A stretch of 64,000 nt of DNA from Daphnia pulex. Lineage: Eukaryota > Arthropoda > Branchiopoda > Diplostraca > Daphniidae. Positions 28,461 to 41,027 of the stretch are shown here, piece after piece (the stretch's first letter is position 1; every line of letters begins with the position of its first letter). Location of the stretch: assembly GCF_021134715.1 (NCBI RefSeq), contig NC_060028.1, positions 3,556,501 to 3,620,500 of the forward strand, in the 5' to 3' direction. The notes under the pieces were generated by a model. That model was not told the DNA's origin, did no database searches, and saw nothing but the letters and a program-made list of their open reading frames with translations. The position numbers and the translations under genes were made by a program.

Positions 28461-31400
28461 TTATGGAAGGTATTCAATAGACGTGGGATTGTCTTGTAGC
28501 AAGCTCTGAGCAAGTAATATTTGAATTTCATGTGAGAGAAAATCTCTTTCTGGACTACGGGTATGCAGTTCAGGAGGACTTTGAACAAGAATAGGAGTTC
28601 CAGGAGAAAATGTCATGGATCCTGCACTCGAATTACCAACCTGAGACGAAGACGGTTGGCCTAAAGATATGGAATTTTCTGTAGTAAGACAAGTAACTAA
28701 TCCACCGGTACTCAGAACAGTTGGCTGGGTAGCAGAAGCCGTTCCGTCGGTTTCCGCATAAGGAACCGTCATCTAAAAGAATTAATACGAAATCAGAATT
28801 TTAAAAAATATTAAAAACAAACACTAAGATAAGATAATAAATATTTTTTCTACCTTAAGAACTGTAGGTCCCCAAGCTCCATACTGTGCTAGCAAAAGTT
28901 CTGTTTCAACACGCCGTAATTCTTCTTGTTGAGCCAGGATTGATTTCTGGATTTCCAGATGCTTAATTCTCAAACGCTCATGGAATTCTCTTTGACCAGC
29001 CGTCATAATGATTGGCTTGTAATAAATCATAGTTAGGCGAATCGTTTATAAGTTTACCACCCAAAATTTTTTAACCATTTTACCTCATGAGCAACGATTC
29101 CAGGTAAAGTTACTACAGGCAAACCTTCTATGATTCTCTGGACAGGTAAAGCGACTCCCGAGCCTTCCATTCCAATTGAAACTGATTGGTAAGTAAAAGA
29201 CGCACCACTGCTCGACGCAGAATTGGAAGTAGGGACAGGTGTAGGGCTGGTTCCGGAGGGAAACGTACGCCGCACAGAAGATCCACTATTAACGCGCGGT
29301 TGCAGAAATCTATGGCCGGTGTTTGATATTGAAGATGTAGAAACAGGAGTCGACGGAGAGAGATTTGAGTGTACCTCTCCACCTCTACAAAACATGAACC
29401 GTAAAATCTTCTAAATCATCTACAAGAAACAATTTTGATCTACCTTGATTGAGTATAAACAAGTTGACCTGTATTCCTCATTTGCATATTATTTGCAGAA
29501 GTAAAGCTATGCTGGTTACCAAATTGAGGTTGTGGTTGCTTATTTTGGTGCTGATGATTCGTATTGACACAGCTATGCACTATTAAGATTAACAGTGATT
29601 AAGTAAAGATTGGAGAACTTAGACGAATTTCGTCAAGATAAAATAGTATTTCCCATTCTTTCTCATTACCTGAACAAGATTGGTTACTTGAACGAAAAGT
29701 CGGTGTTGCTTGCTGAGTTTGTTGGCCATGGACAGATTGCATGGAGTTATGACTATGTATTGAATGCATAGACTGGTCAGACTGCATGGAAGCTGCAGAT
29801 TGAAACGAACCCGAACTAGAAATGGATCCAGTATCTGATAAAGCAGTTCCGACACGAGAAGATCCTGATGGATGACGTGAATGTTGTGGCATGGATTCAG
29901 TAGTAGGCAAGGGTGGTGGCCTCAGCATGACTGATTCTCCACTTGGGCTCTCAGGTGGTTGAGTATCACTGTATAGTACAAAACTAACGTTAAACACAAG
30001 AGCTTCTAAAATTATCTGTATAAATCACGCTAGAACTTCACCTCGTAGAGGAGTTCGGCTGATGTTGTCGCACATTATGGTGGTAGTTCTGCTTGTTATT
30101 TTTCATACGATCCCGATTCTGCTTTCAAAAATCATTAATTTAAATGGGTTGCTTTCTTAAATAAATAAAAAATGAATACCGATTGATTCGCAATCACATT
30201 TCTTTTTTGATTTCTGTTACTATCATCTTGAAGGACATTTCTATCATCAGTTTTCGCATTTTTCCCGTGGCTTAAACCTGATTTGTATTCAGATTTCAGC
30301 TGTTTAGATGTGGGCGTGTTCGGTGTTCCAGGAACTTGATCACATGATTCCCCACTTTCTATTTTTAGCGGATGACCAGTAACTTCATTGTAACTAATGA
30401 AAAAAGATGTTTAATGAATAAAATGCTTGAAAAATACAAATAGAAAAATACCTTATAACTCTGTGTGAGCATACTATAAATTCTGGTTTTGAATACCATT
30501 GATGGTATGTGATATAGTATTTTGTTTGCAACCAAATCCACTGTTGGCCTTTCGTCAAAAAACGGTAACAGCACGAAGTAACTTCACCCTTTTGCATCAC
30601 TAAAAAAATATAAAAGAAGATTAAAATCCACTGAACGAGAAAAAATTTGGCTAGAAAAATTCAATGGAATGACGATGAAGAATTTTGCACACACAAAGAG
30701 CAAGGTCACACACAAAGGTTTCAGCTTAGTCTATTTTCCCAGTAATTTTCTAGTTAACGTATTAATTTTTTAAGTTTTAACAAAATTTCCTTACTCTGCA
30801 AGTAAAAACATTTTATCAACAGATTCGATCAATTAATTCAAAGTTTGTCATAGGCGAACCTTTCCCCCCTCCTGATCGTCCTTCATTACAATTTTTTAGT
30901 TCCCAAACCATTCAACTAATTTTAAAAGGCTATTTGACACAAACAACAGCTGTTGGCACTCCATAACGCGAATAGACCAAATTATGCGATTCAGGTAAGG
31001 CAAACAGAAACAAAACAGGTTTTAACCAGTATAAAAATAACATATTCTTTCTCTTTTTTTCCGGTCCTAAACCCAAACATTCTCAAAATGTTTAAAAATT
31101 ATGTCAAAATACATTTTCAAGCCACACGTCTGACCTAATGAAATTTCCAGTTTCGATTTCGTTTCTATGCAGACAAAAATACATCATATAAAAGTAATTT
31201 GATATAATATAACATAGCCGTTTCCCTTATAAAGATGCCAGCTTTCTAAATTGCGCTCACAGGCAGTCGAGACTGAAAACTCAAATCGTGTTTAAAGTCA
31301 TACGTACAAGCTTCATGACAAGTAGAAACTTTCTCGAGATCGTCGACGTGATAATAATCGTAACCCGATGTCCCGAGTACTTCAAAAGGAAGATAACCTA

Positions 31401-32948
31401 TGATTGGAGGCCCTCTGTTAAAATAAAAGCAATAAATAATTGCGCGTTCATTCATAACAGTTGCATTTTCTTCTTCACGTTACCGATGATCGAGGAATAG
31501 AAATTTCCATTCTAGGCTGTGTCTGGACGTAAATTCACTCTTGGAAACGTCTACAATCGACATTTCCACCGAAAGCTGAGGAGTTTGCAAACGAGCACTC
31601 GCTACAAAAACCAAGCTAAAAATAATAATATTAATAAATGTCAAGAATTGCAAGAGAAATTACGACCTCAAGAAAATAAAGAAACATACCCATTGTACTG
31701 AGACAATGCATCGCCGAAATTCGTGCTCTCCTTGCTATCATCTCCCCATGAAGACGACACACGGGACACCGAAGATACTATAAACAATACAGAACAAATG
31801 TAATACCAATTTTAGGATTAGGAACAAAATATTTTTTTAACAAACTGTCAGGGTTTCCTTGAACGCGGTAGTAACCAGAAAAGAATACGAGCTCATAGTT
31901 GGAACTCTCGAAATTAGCGTCGCTTAAATTCCCGCGGCGAAGGTGGCAACTCAAGCTTATGTGATTTTCTGAAAATGAAGAATTAAATTAAACGTAAATT
32001 TGTGTATCCAAACAATATAGAAATTACCCTTATTCCCCGTTACTTGACTGCTCTCATGATCAGCACCCCATGAACCTAGCAAAGATTCTACCACAATTCT
32101 TTCTTCTTCCCAAACCAGATCCGAAAGGGAAGAGCCTATCAAATCGCTCTGCAAGGATATACGCATAAAAATTGTGAAACCCTCAGAAATTTATGCATTT
32201 AATAACTTACAGGTGTGTGCCCCAAGAGGCAAGTGATGTTTTCAGACACATACAAAATCTTCCCAGTTGATGAAAACACAATTATAAATTCATCAAGTGC
32301 CTAATTATATGAAAACTTTTACAATATAGATAGAAATGAAGGAGTTATTAATTTATGGATGTACTTCTAGCATTAAATGTGTAAATTCTTCATTGGACAA
32401 GAAAGATGGTTTCCAATCTTCTTGAACAGATTCTTGGCAATGTGACTGCATTGTAACTTCTATGTAAACCAACCATTAATAAAATTTCTACATGTATTTC
32501 AAAATTTACTAACAATAAAAGTTGTACTTACGATTATGATTCCGAATAAATGATATTGCAGATTTTAAAATAGTTGATTTATCCATTTTCCTTTTCCCAG
32601 TGCAAACCATAGAACATAGCTCATTGATAAGTATGTTGAACTGGTCTCTTCGTTTCTTCTCACTTAAATTCCTTGATTTCCTATCAATTGTTAAAAATCG
32701 AATTAATTTAATGTAACAGGTTTTTTCACAACTCGATGAATAGCTTGAGCAAATTACAACATTTACCTTTTTATGACTCCTTTCTCATCCACCTCCTCTT
32801 CTAGTCCATCACTACAAACATTAAAAATAACACATGTAAGAAATACAATAGGCACAAATGTGAAATTATATTACTCAGAAATTTTTGAGGCGGTTGCTTT
32901 TTTGAGTTTAGAACTCGTTAACCCACAAGACTGGGATTTTACACTCAT
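28461..32948 (-). CDS. Clk: CLOCK, bHLH-PAS circadian transcription factor, 18 coding exons
   Basis: CLOCK pairs with BMAL1/CYCLE on E-boxes to drive circadian transcription. Coding exons (complement): 32875-32948, 32767-32811, 32532-32680, 32365-32459, 32211-32300, 32028-32148, 31846-31968, 31690-31777, 31484-31615, 31308-31414, 30452-30599, 30180-30393, 30042-30121, 29670-29968, 29444-29579, 29084-29384, 28854-29015, 28461-28772. All GT-AG and in phase: 891 aa. The bHLH (about 41-88) contains [20 protein letters not shown] and [17 protein letters not shown] spans about 108-190. PAS-B with PAC (about 290-390) contains [35 protein letters not shown] and [20 protein letters not shown] Ser/Gln/His-rich tail follows. 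Residues 735-788 hold a coiled coil ([19 protein letters not shown]) equivalent to the mouse exon-19 segment that contacts BMAL1. No long polyglutamine tract is present. NPAS2 is the vertebrate paralogue; arthropods carry one gene. Confidence 0.97.
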
Positions 32949-33521
32949 GTTGACTATCTTATGATGTTGAGAACAAACAAACAGATCATGAACTAAGGTC
33001 TGAAGTCTGCCCTACGAGGAACATTAGAAGAACGTAAATCCTCTGTGAAAGTGTCGGACAATTGACATTGAAATGCCATCGATGTTTTTCTAAAATCAAA
33101 TTTGACTAACAAAACAAATTAACTCCATCAGTGATTACTTGTGGAGTTGGTTATTAGGTAGACGAAGTTCCGTAAATTGGCTTTACCTATCGCTCAAGGA
33201 CAAATGAAAAGGCAAGGCCAGATAAATAACGTAGCGTAACTAGCCCGTATACCAGTAGCGTTTGTAGTGCAGTAGTCCAGTAGAGTAGAGCATTACACCT
33301 AGCGGTGCCAGCCATCACTAAAGACCACACCACCGTCCACCACACCGACGACCGACGCGAGTAGTCTGCGAAACTAGCTTTAGTTACCAGGCCATACACA
33401 ATATGAAAGAGTAATTCTATCTAGTAAACACTAAACAAGCAATATTTGTGAAAGAGGCATTGTAAAACAATGAAAGTTCGGAGATCTAAAGAAACATAGC
33501 AGTATTAGTGAAATTCCAGAG
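32949..33521. promoter_or_regulatory. Shared upstream region between divergent CLOCK and TTC5
   Basis: The two start codons are 573 bp apart and point away from each other, so this is a candidate bidirectional promoter. I looked for canonical CACGTG E-boxes and saw none. Untranslated first exons may lie here. A block at 33187-33400 is richer in GC than its surroundings and would suit a promoter core. Confidence 0.45.
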
Positions 33522-35474
33522 ATGCCTGAGATTATTACTTCGTTGCATGTAGGTCCCTTGTCTGCAATCGGTTCGTATATTTTCTGTTTTTGTGTAATAA
33601 ATTAGTTATCTTTTAACATACAGGAGGAAGTTGAAAAGCTTTATTATTTGAGGGATCATTATTACGATTCATCATCATCGGAATCCTCCCAAGATCAAAA
33701 ATGGGATCTTGTAAAAAAGGAAATGCTGGCAATGGTTGAAAAAATAAAATCTACTTGTCTTGTTAATGGTGAAATATTGCTGTACAAATTAAATTTACAT
33801 ATTTAATAGTAGATTTACTAACAAATTCTAGATGTGCCATCCAGCACTCACCCATCAGTCTTCCAGTATTTGTTAGGAAGGGCTCACAATGTTATGCCCC
33901 ATTATGATTTAGAAGCTCAAAACTATTTGAGTTCAGCAGTGAAACTTAATCCATCCTATGTTGAGGCTTGGAATGAGTTGGGTGGGTTGTTTTAACTATA
34001 TTTATGAATAACTTCCTCAGATGATACTACATTTTGGATTAGATATAATTGTGTAATTACATAATTATGTTTCAAATTAAAGGTGAATGCTTCTGGAAAG
34101 GTGGTGACACATTATCAGCTAAAAACTGTTTTTCATGTGCTCTAGAAAAGGTAAGCTAACATGTTATCAGATATAGCCTACCTTCTACAATGTTAATTAA
34201 ATTCTTTTTCTGAAAATCTTTTAAAGCTCCGCAATAAAGTTTCGTTACGGAATTTATCGATAGTTTTACGACAACTGAAAGTTACCGATTCAGAAGAGAG
34301 AAAAAAACTGTTGTTTGAAGGACTTAGTTTGGCTAAAGAAGCTGTACAGTTAGATCCAACTGATGGGAAAAGCTGGCTCATTCTAGGAAATGCATATTTT
34401 TCTGTAGCTTTTTACAGCACCCACAGTGGTATGTTGAAAGCTAAATAATATTAATCTTAATTATCTAATTACATTTTAATCATCTTAAATTAAAATTAAA
34501 TATAGATGGGTACATCCACAAAGCACTAGCTGCCTATGGTCAAGCAGAAAAATATGAAGTTAAACAAAGAAACTTCAATACTGCTGATCTTTGTTTTAAT
34601 AAAGCTATGGTGGGAATTTTAAATTAAAAAAAAGTTCTTTAAGTACTGTACTTTATCTGTTGAGTTTTCTATTTATTTAAAGGCCTTATTTCATGATGAA
34701 AAATATCAAGAAGCTTTGGAAAATCTAGAACGCTCTCAGAAATTTGAACCTGACTGGGAACTCTCCAAGTCGAAATATGAATTCACGTTGCAATTTCTGT
34801 TAAATGTGAAGGAAATGGTGACTTTAAAAGGAAAATTAAAGCCAAGAAAATTGAATAGCTTATTGAAGGTTTTTCATTACGCGATTTAAATTAATTTTTA
34901 TGTAATGCTTATTATTGATTGCTTAAAAACAGAGTATCAGTTCCAAAGATTTTGGTCTCTATAGAACAAATTCTACTTTTAAACGCGCTTGCCTTCAGGA
35001 CTTGGTGGTTGGCGCTAATAAAGGGAAATATATTGTGGCTAAAGTTATCGCATCGGTGTCCTATGACGGAGGAAGTCCTTTGTAAAATTACTTATATTTT
35101 TAGTTATAATTATTAGTAGAATAATTTTTATTGTAATTTCCTAGGGCGTGTTGTATATCCGATAAGCAAGATTTTGCTGCTATTGCGACGATTTATAGAT
35201 TATCACAAGACTATGGCTTGACAATCGGAGACTCTCTCCTAATTCCAGACCCTCAAATGCATACTATACACATTTCCTTTAAGGGCGAAGTAAGTTGCAA
35301 TATATAACATGCTTTTCTTTACCTATGGATTCGTGTTTTGACACATTCTTGTTGTCTTAGGTTATCGACTTTCCTTGCGTACGAGTTGACTCGCCTCAAA
35401 CGATTTTGGTGAATGGACACAATTTGCAACCTACTCAAATGGCATCAATGTTTATAAAATTTTCATCAGCATGA
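33522..35474 (+). CDS. TTC5: Tetratricopeptide repeat protein 5 (TTC5/STRAP), 10 exons
   Basis: TTC5 is a stress-response cofactor for p300/JMY/p53 and also recognises nascent tubulin chains to trigger tubulin mRNA decay. Exons: 33522-33548, 33624-33768, 33832-33981, 34083-34150, 34227-34428, 34506-34609, 34683-34868, 34933-35081, 35145-35289, 35361-35474. All phases agree, giving 429 aa against 440 in human. An N-terminal helical segment (EEVEKLYYLRDHYYDS) precedes TPR repeats with typical LNPSYVEAWNELGECFWKGG and LDPTDGKSWLILGNAYFSVA units. Next comes a TPR-like pair around FNTADLCFNKA and YQEALENLERSQKFEP. The C-terminal OB-fold half reads VVGANKGKYIVAKVIASVS, IGDSLLIPDP and RVDSPQTILVNG. 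The first exon is only nine codons, followed by GTAGGT. The 34869 donor (GTTTTT) is weak but the frame requires it. Confidence 0.95.
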
Positions 35475-37372
35475 TTTCATGTTTTCTCACTGTTTGTTTT
35501 GTAATCTGTACTCTCAATTCCAAGATTTCTTGTCACAACAGATTCTGCATACATAAAATCACTCCAGGAATTTCACAGTAATTTTCTAATTTTCCAGTGA
35601 GATCACTGTGAGAATGTTCATTGTAGTACTTTTTTTTCCTACTGAAATCCATAAAATTAAGCTCCGTAATTCACAAGATATCCTTCTGAACACCAATGAG
35701 AAACCGGTCGGGATATATGAATATTCCATTATATTATGAGATTGATATAATTAAGCCTTTCAGCAATCCACGACTACGGATGATTATAAAGGAAAGTAAA
35801 TAGGGAGGGATTCTCAGTAGTTATTGATTTGTAATGATGTTCGACGAGAAACGTCGTTTCAATCAAATGGCAGGCACCATTCGGTAAAATGCATAAGTCA
35901 CTAAAACCAATTGGTTTAGGAAGGAAAATAACCAATGAATTTCGGCCTATGCATGAAATGACAGATAAAATAACGTTTTGTTTCATTTCGCAAAGAACTG
36001 AATTTTTCAAAATATCTCTTTTTTAGAATTTTTGCTGTTTAAAATTTCCGTAATGCATTATTTTTAAAATGTTGTTTCAAATTAATTGCTAACGACGTAA
36101 ACGTGCCTGTTACCACCGCGGTTACCACCCACAATCTCTTTTAGCAACCGAACATTCGTTTAAGTTTTCTTATTTTTAGTTTCCAATGAAAAATGGATAC
36201 ATTTTAAGAAGACCCGTACAAGTTATTATTCGACGATTTCTATTCTATCACTGTTACGAGGAAACACGGGTGGAGTATATTGCGTCCCTTAATTGATGAG
36301 GAAGTACACAGTGTTCCTCTGGATTTTAATTATTACAACTAATTAAAAACATTTGAGCATTTTCTAGTCTTTTCCTAGTTGATAAAATTCGAGTTGATTC
36401 ACAAAATTTTTTTTAGAACATGAACAACATATTTCATCTTTTATGTCTCTTTTTTTTGCATAGGATAGAAAAAAGTCTGATTAGACCATTTCAGGATACG
36501 GGAAGGGCATGAATAAATGCATAACTGTTTTAAAAGAAACTGAAGCAGAAATGTATATTTCTATGACTCAGAAAAAGACGCATTGAGAAAGTTTAATACT
36601 CAACGACACAGTTGGCAATTTCCTGCAAAAAGTATAGGAAAAATATATGCAATAAATCTAACGTCAATATGTACCCCTCTGGGTACGAGGTACGAACGAC
36701 TAAAGTATACAACTATACACAGTCCAAATAGTGCACACGATTGAGCTATGAAACTTTGACTTAATGAAGGCCGGTCTAGCGCGGCGGAATATTTTCTATA
36801 GATTTTTTGACGGATGAATTTGGATAAATTATAATTTATCCGTGAAAACATGGGAATTGCAATAAGTCTCGTTATTTTGCCCTTAAATGTATAAGTATAA
36901 CGACGCTTTCCAGTTCAACAAAGCAGGGGTTTCGGAATCCTCGTATTGTTAAAAATTCCTCGCTCGCCCTCTGTTCGGTGAGCGTTACCGGCACAAGCCG
37001 TAATTATTTTTTAATATTTTTTCAAAAAACAAATACGCCTTTCTCTTTCTTTCTTCCTCCCACTATGGCACGTTTTTAGTGCGAGCAAAAAAAAAATTGT
37101 TAAAAAAAAAGTCGAGTCCAAAAATCGTGCAAAAATCGGCAAAAATATTTAAAAAACAAAAATTCCCATTATGTTCTACATCTAAAAAATTAAAGAGAGA
37201 ACAACGCATATGTACACTGGGTTCGAATTCGGTGTAGGCCGACCGGTTCTGCCGTTTGGAACAACGTTGGAAAACACGAAAGGACATCACGTGAATGACG
37301 GGCAATTTTGTCTTTTTCTATATGGAAGAACTGAAATGAAATAAAATCCCTTGATTATTTGTTCACACGAAC
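35475..37372. other. Intergenic region between TTC5 and the GPCR pseudogene
   Basis: No coding sequence I can support. It should contain the TTC5 3' UTR and, on the other strand, whatever remains of the last GPCR exon. I searched the minus strand for the NPxxY motif of transmembrane helix 7 and did not find it. Confidence 0.5.
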
Positions 37373-39121
37373 CTTGTCGTCGGCCACGTTGACCACCATG
37401 AGTGGCATGAAGCAGAAAAGGCAGCAGCAAAGGATGATGAGCATCATGCGGGCTTAGTCGCAGGTAATCCCGTTTCAGGTGCTTCTCCGACGTGCTCTTC
37501 TTGCCCGGCTTTTTCACCGATTTCATCACCGGAACATTGGCCTGATGCGATGCTCTTCCAATCTGTTGTTGCCAATTCTCGTTCCGGGGCTAAATTCAAT
37601 TTAACCAATTTTTAAAATCCCGCCGAAATTAAAAAAACCCTGGCAAAAACCAATTACCTGTGGGCCATGACGTTGCATCTGGACTGTTTTACTTTGATGA
37701 AGATGCAAGTGTAGGAGACGATGACGGTCACACAGGTGATGAGGAATCCGAAAGCGAAGAACTTTTTCGGCGACTTGCCGTTCTCGCCGGGCAAGATGGT
37801 GCAGGAGAAAGTGGCGGGATTGAGGCCCAGGTCGCCCTAGATGCCCAGCAGCGGAGGCATCATCATCAGGAAGCTGAAGAGCCACGAGCCAAGGATCATC
37901 AAGACGATCAGCGGGCGCAGGTAGATCTTGTCGTACCAAGACGGCGAAGCTATCAGAATATACCTTTGGGAACAAATGAATGGCCGGCCTTTAATAAAAA
38001 TTAAATCCTCTGGGATATTATAGAGACCAACAGCCGGCTGCTGCTGGACAGACAGGACAATTAGGTGCATACCGATTGATGGTGATGAGAACAATGCTGG
38101 AGAGAGAGGATGCCACATTTCCGTTGAACAAGAATGGAACGAGACGGCAGAGCGTGTAGCCCAGGATCCACGACTCGTAGATGTAGCGCGAGGCTGTCAG
38201 CGGCAGATTGAAGGCGCAGTGGCGCAGAAGAGGAGGTCGGAGCCCGCCAGATTCAGGACGAACGCCGTCGTGGCGTGCGACCGCAATTTACGGCTACGCA
38301 CCAACGCCGCCACTGTCAGCGAATTACCCTAAAGGAAATTCAAAATAATTTTTAAAATTGACGGGTTATTATTTTCGCGGCTCCTGGACAAAATGAGGAA
38401 GTCGAAAATTTCAATTTCTTTTATTCGATGTCGAGGAAAGCCACTTCCACATCCGCAGCGGATGGAAACGGATGGAAACGGATCTTTGATTGGTTGCCCC
38501 ACGGGTGAGAAAATCATCAATCATGGCCAATTCGATGAATGTATAAAAAATCACTCCCAAAAAAGTTTTTTTTAAATATCTTTTTCTAAATTTGTATTTC
38601 CGTTTAACGCATGTCGGGGGATTGTAAAGGTAAATTGACTTCTCTCGACGAGACAGTAACACACCAAACTGGGGTGCCGCCCATTTCGAACTATTGCGCG
38701 AGAAATGATCAATCCGAAAAAAATAGAAAAATTATGGATGAACGCCTTGAGCTCGAGTTTAAATATCGAATTCAAATTTTTTTAGACTAGTCATTCCCGT
38801 CACGATCGAGAAGGAAAAAAAAAATTACAAAATAAAATTCGCATCTTACATAAAATTACCCTTAGACCCGGCCTTTCTGGTTAAAAAAAAAAATTTAATG
38901 GAAGGTGAATAAAGAAAATGAATTTATTTTTTACCTCCGATACCGATGAAGTCGAAGAGTATGGCAGGCGGCCGTAAAGTAAGAAGCTACACGCGGGTAG
39001 CGGATTAGATGATGAACGGATATGACGCTCTCGATATAAACATCCGCCGTTATTAACGACGAGTTCGTTGTTCACGTTCATGTTATTCCATCGGCTGGTG
39101 GCCGCCGAACTCATCTCCTCC
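37373..39121 (-). pseudogene. Moody/Tre1-like rhodopsin-family GPCR, disrupted
   Basis: Four exon-like blocks on the minus strand: about 38938-39121 (N-terminus from an ATG at 39121), 38073-38328 (TM1-TM3), 37658-37963 (TM4-TM5) and 37373-37589 (loop 3 and TM6). Block 2 reads GNSLTVAALVRSRKLRSHAT, LNLAGSDLLFC, FNLPLTASRYIYESWILGY and VLITINR|YILI, giving the NRY that replaces DRY in Moody/Tre1 receptors. Lesions: a one-base loss after DLLFC (38211-38222) shifts the frame. TAG (37837-37839) replaces the expected Trp in LLGI*GDLGLNPATFSCTIL. One extra C near 37450 breaks the frame before MMLIILCCCLFCFMPLMVVN. The first block also joins TM1 in the wrong frame, and TM7 is not found. Either it is a young pseudogene or the assembly is poor here; retained introns rule out retroposition. 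Confidence 0.75.
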
Positions 39122-40543
39122 ATAATGACGCTGCGGTGTGCCGCCGGGAAAACTTGCGCGAAGAAAGAAAATGTCGAATCACTGGAGACGATAACTGATT
39201 ACAGTACCCACCAAGCTATAAGGTAAACCCCCTCTTTTTTCAGTGCATTCTTATGGCAATACATATCTTAGAAAAAGTGCAATAACTCTCGAAAGGTTTT
39301 GGCTGGATTTTTTTTTCTTTTTTTTCCTGAGTAGATCTAATAATGATCTACATTTTTTATACACATGAAGTTGTCGTAGGATTAACCCCCATGGCGCTAC
39401 GGTATCGTTCACTTTATTAGGTACACCCCGTTTTCCCTCATATGCTCCGTGTTAAATACGGTGTTTTCAAACATATACAAAAAATACTAATAATCAAGCT
39501 AAAATATTTTTCTTTGTGCCAAAATATGCACAATTCTTCACTCTATACGAATGTAAAGAATGATTTACAATAAAACCAACTCAGAGAACCCTTCCCTATA
39601 CCTCAAAGTTTTCCACTTCAAAATTTGTACTTTGAACTACAAAATTGCACTGTCGCTACTAGAGGCATTACAAATTTCGACAAATTTTGACAAATATTAA
39701 GGGATCGCTTTATGAGGAGAGCACAAAAGGTCCCGAGTGCGATTCCACGGAGGAACCAAACTAATGCTACTCCTAACCACCAGGTGGTGGCGTAGCGCTG
39801 GCCTCTGAAAAGGGAGGACCGGTGGCTGAGTGGGTACGACTCGGTGGTAGAGAAATTGGGAAATCCACGCAATTAGTTGGCGTAGAATCGGTCGCTGTAA
39901 ATGTGTCCATAGCGGCTACATGGAAATTGCGAGTATATTAGTCTGTTCCGTTTTCAGCTTTTTTTATTGGGTTGCTCTTTGAGATTGGGGTGCGATTTCG
40001 TCTTTAAAAAATATTCTGAAAGTTTGAATTAGGTAAAACAATATTTAGATCACGCGCATTAAAAAACACAAAAAATCGTAAATTTTTCGTGATTTTAATT
40101 CATAGAACCAGTTCCCTGGGGTATTTTTTTATTGCTCTCTTCACATTTTTTAGGCAACTTTATTATCTATATGCTGTGCTTTTTCAAACCATATCGGACA
40201 AAAATATAATCACGCGCAGGGAGAATTTTTAAAAGAAAGTTGTCCTATAACAATGCACGGGTTTTTTAAAATAATCTTTTCGTTTTCCTGGGGTAAAAGT
40301 CGATGAAAAACGTTAAGAAATATAATGTTAACGAGTTGACCGATCGGTTAAGGTGATGTACAGTATCTTTCATAAAAATCCGAATGCTTCCGTCACTTTT
40401 TTTTATTTTTAAAAAATATTTTGGCAATGTATGCTTAATTTTAAACCATGAATTTGTAAAGTATAATCAATTCTACACATTATGTAAAATTTTGGAAGTT
40501 AAAAAAAATAATTAACATTTAATTAAGCTATTTGAAAAAAAAA
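39122..40543. other. Intergenic region with possible tRNA-derived SINE remnants
   Basis: No coding sequence. Around 39780-39860 two sequences resemble RNA polymerase III A boxes: TGGCGTAGCGCTGG at 39788-39801 and TGGCTGAGTGGG near 39822. A B-box-like GAGTGCGATTCC lies upstream near 39735. The order is wrong for a single tRNA, so this may be scrambled SINE sequence. The rest is AT-rich. Confidence 0.25.
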
Positions 40544-40662
40544 ATCAGCTGGCGTAGGCAGGAAAATTAGTGTCGTTTTTATACGCCCCTTAAGTAAAAA
40601 AGGTAGCAGAGCGCCAGTGGTGTATAGAAACGACACTAATTTTCCTGCCTACGCCAGCTGAT
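40544..40662. repeat. MITE-like hairpin, 119 bp with about 35-bp perfect inverted arms
   Basis: The left arm begins ATCAGCTGGCGTAGGCAGGA and continues through AAATTAGTGTCGTTT. The right arm is its exact reverse complement, ending CCTACGCCAGCTGAT. The pairing extends imperfectly (TATACGCC / TGGTGTATA), leaving a loop of about 30 bases. The perfect arms suggest recent origin or selection for the hairpin. Confidence 0.95.
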
Positions 40663-40985
40663 AGAGGTTGTAAACCGTAAATGAAGTCTTCTGCAGTCTC
40701 TGATTTCAGAAACTCGGGAAATGAATAAATGTGGTAAAATTCGAAAATGATTCGCATCATCATGAAAAACTCACAGTTAGTTTATGAAAGGGTAGTGTAT
40801 ACACGGTTTGAAAATAAAAATTCCTTCTTGAAAATTAAATATATAAAAATCAGTGTGAAAAACAAGTTTGGGCCATAAGATAACACGGTTGGCGTCGGAG
40901 TGATCCGATACTTTTGGAGCCACTTTTAGAGGCCTATCCCAAGAACGAAAAAATCTGAAAAAAATTCAGACGAAACAAAAGAGGT

Positions 40986-41027
40986 AAAATGACATAAATT
41001 CCAAGATCTGTGAATTTATGTCATTTT
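40986..41027. repeat. Small hairpin, 15-bp arms
   Basis: AAAATGACATAAATT at 40986-41000 pairs with AATTTATGTCATTTT at 41013-41027, with a 12-base loop. This may be part of a larger decayed element; no gene adjoins it to suggest a terminator. Confidence 0.85.

Noticed and set aside
37215..37235. B-box-like GGTTCGAATTCGG as part of a tRNA
   Set aside because: No A box or cloverleaf partner sequences lie at the required distance.
37660..38004. 114-codon plus-strand frame
   Set aside because: Antisense to the GPCR TM4-TM5 exon; the peptide is a charged shadow with no domain.
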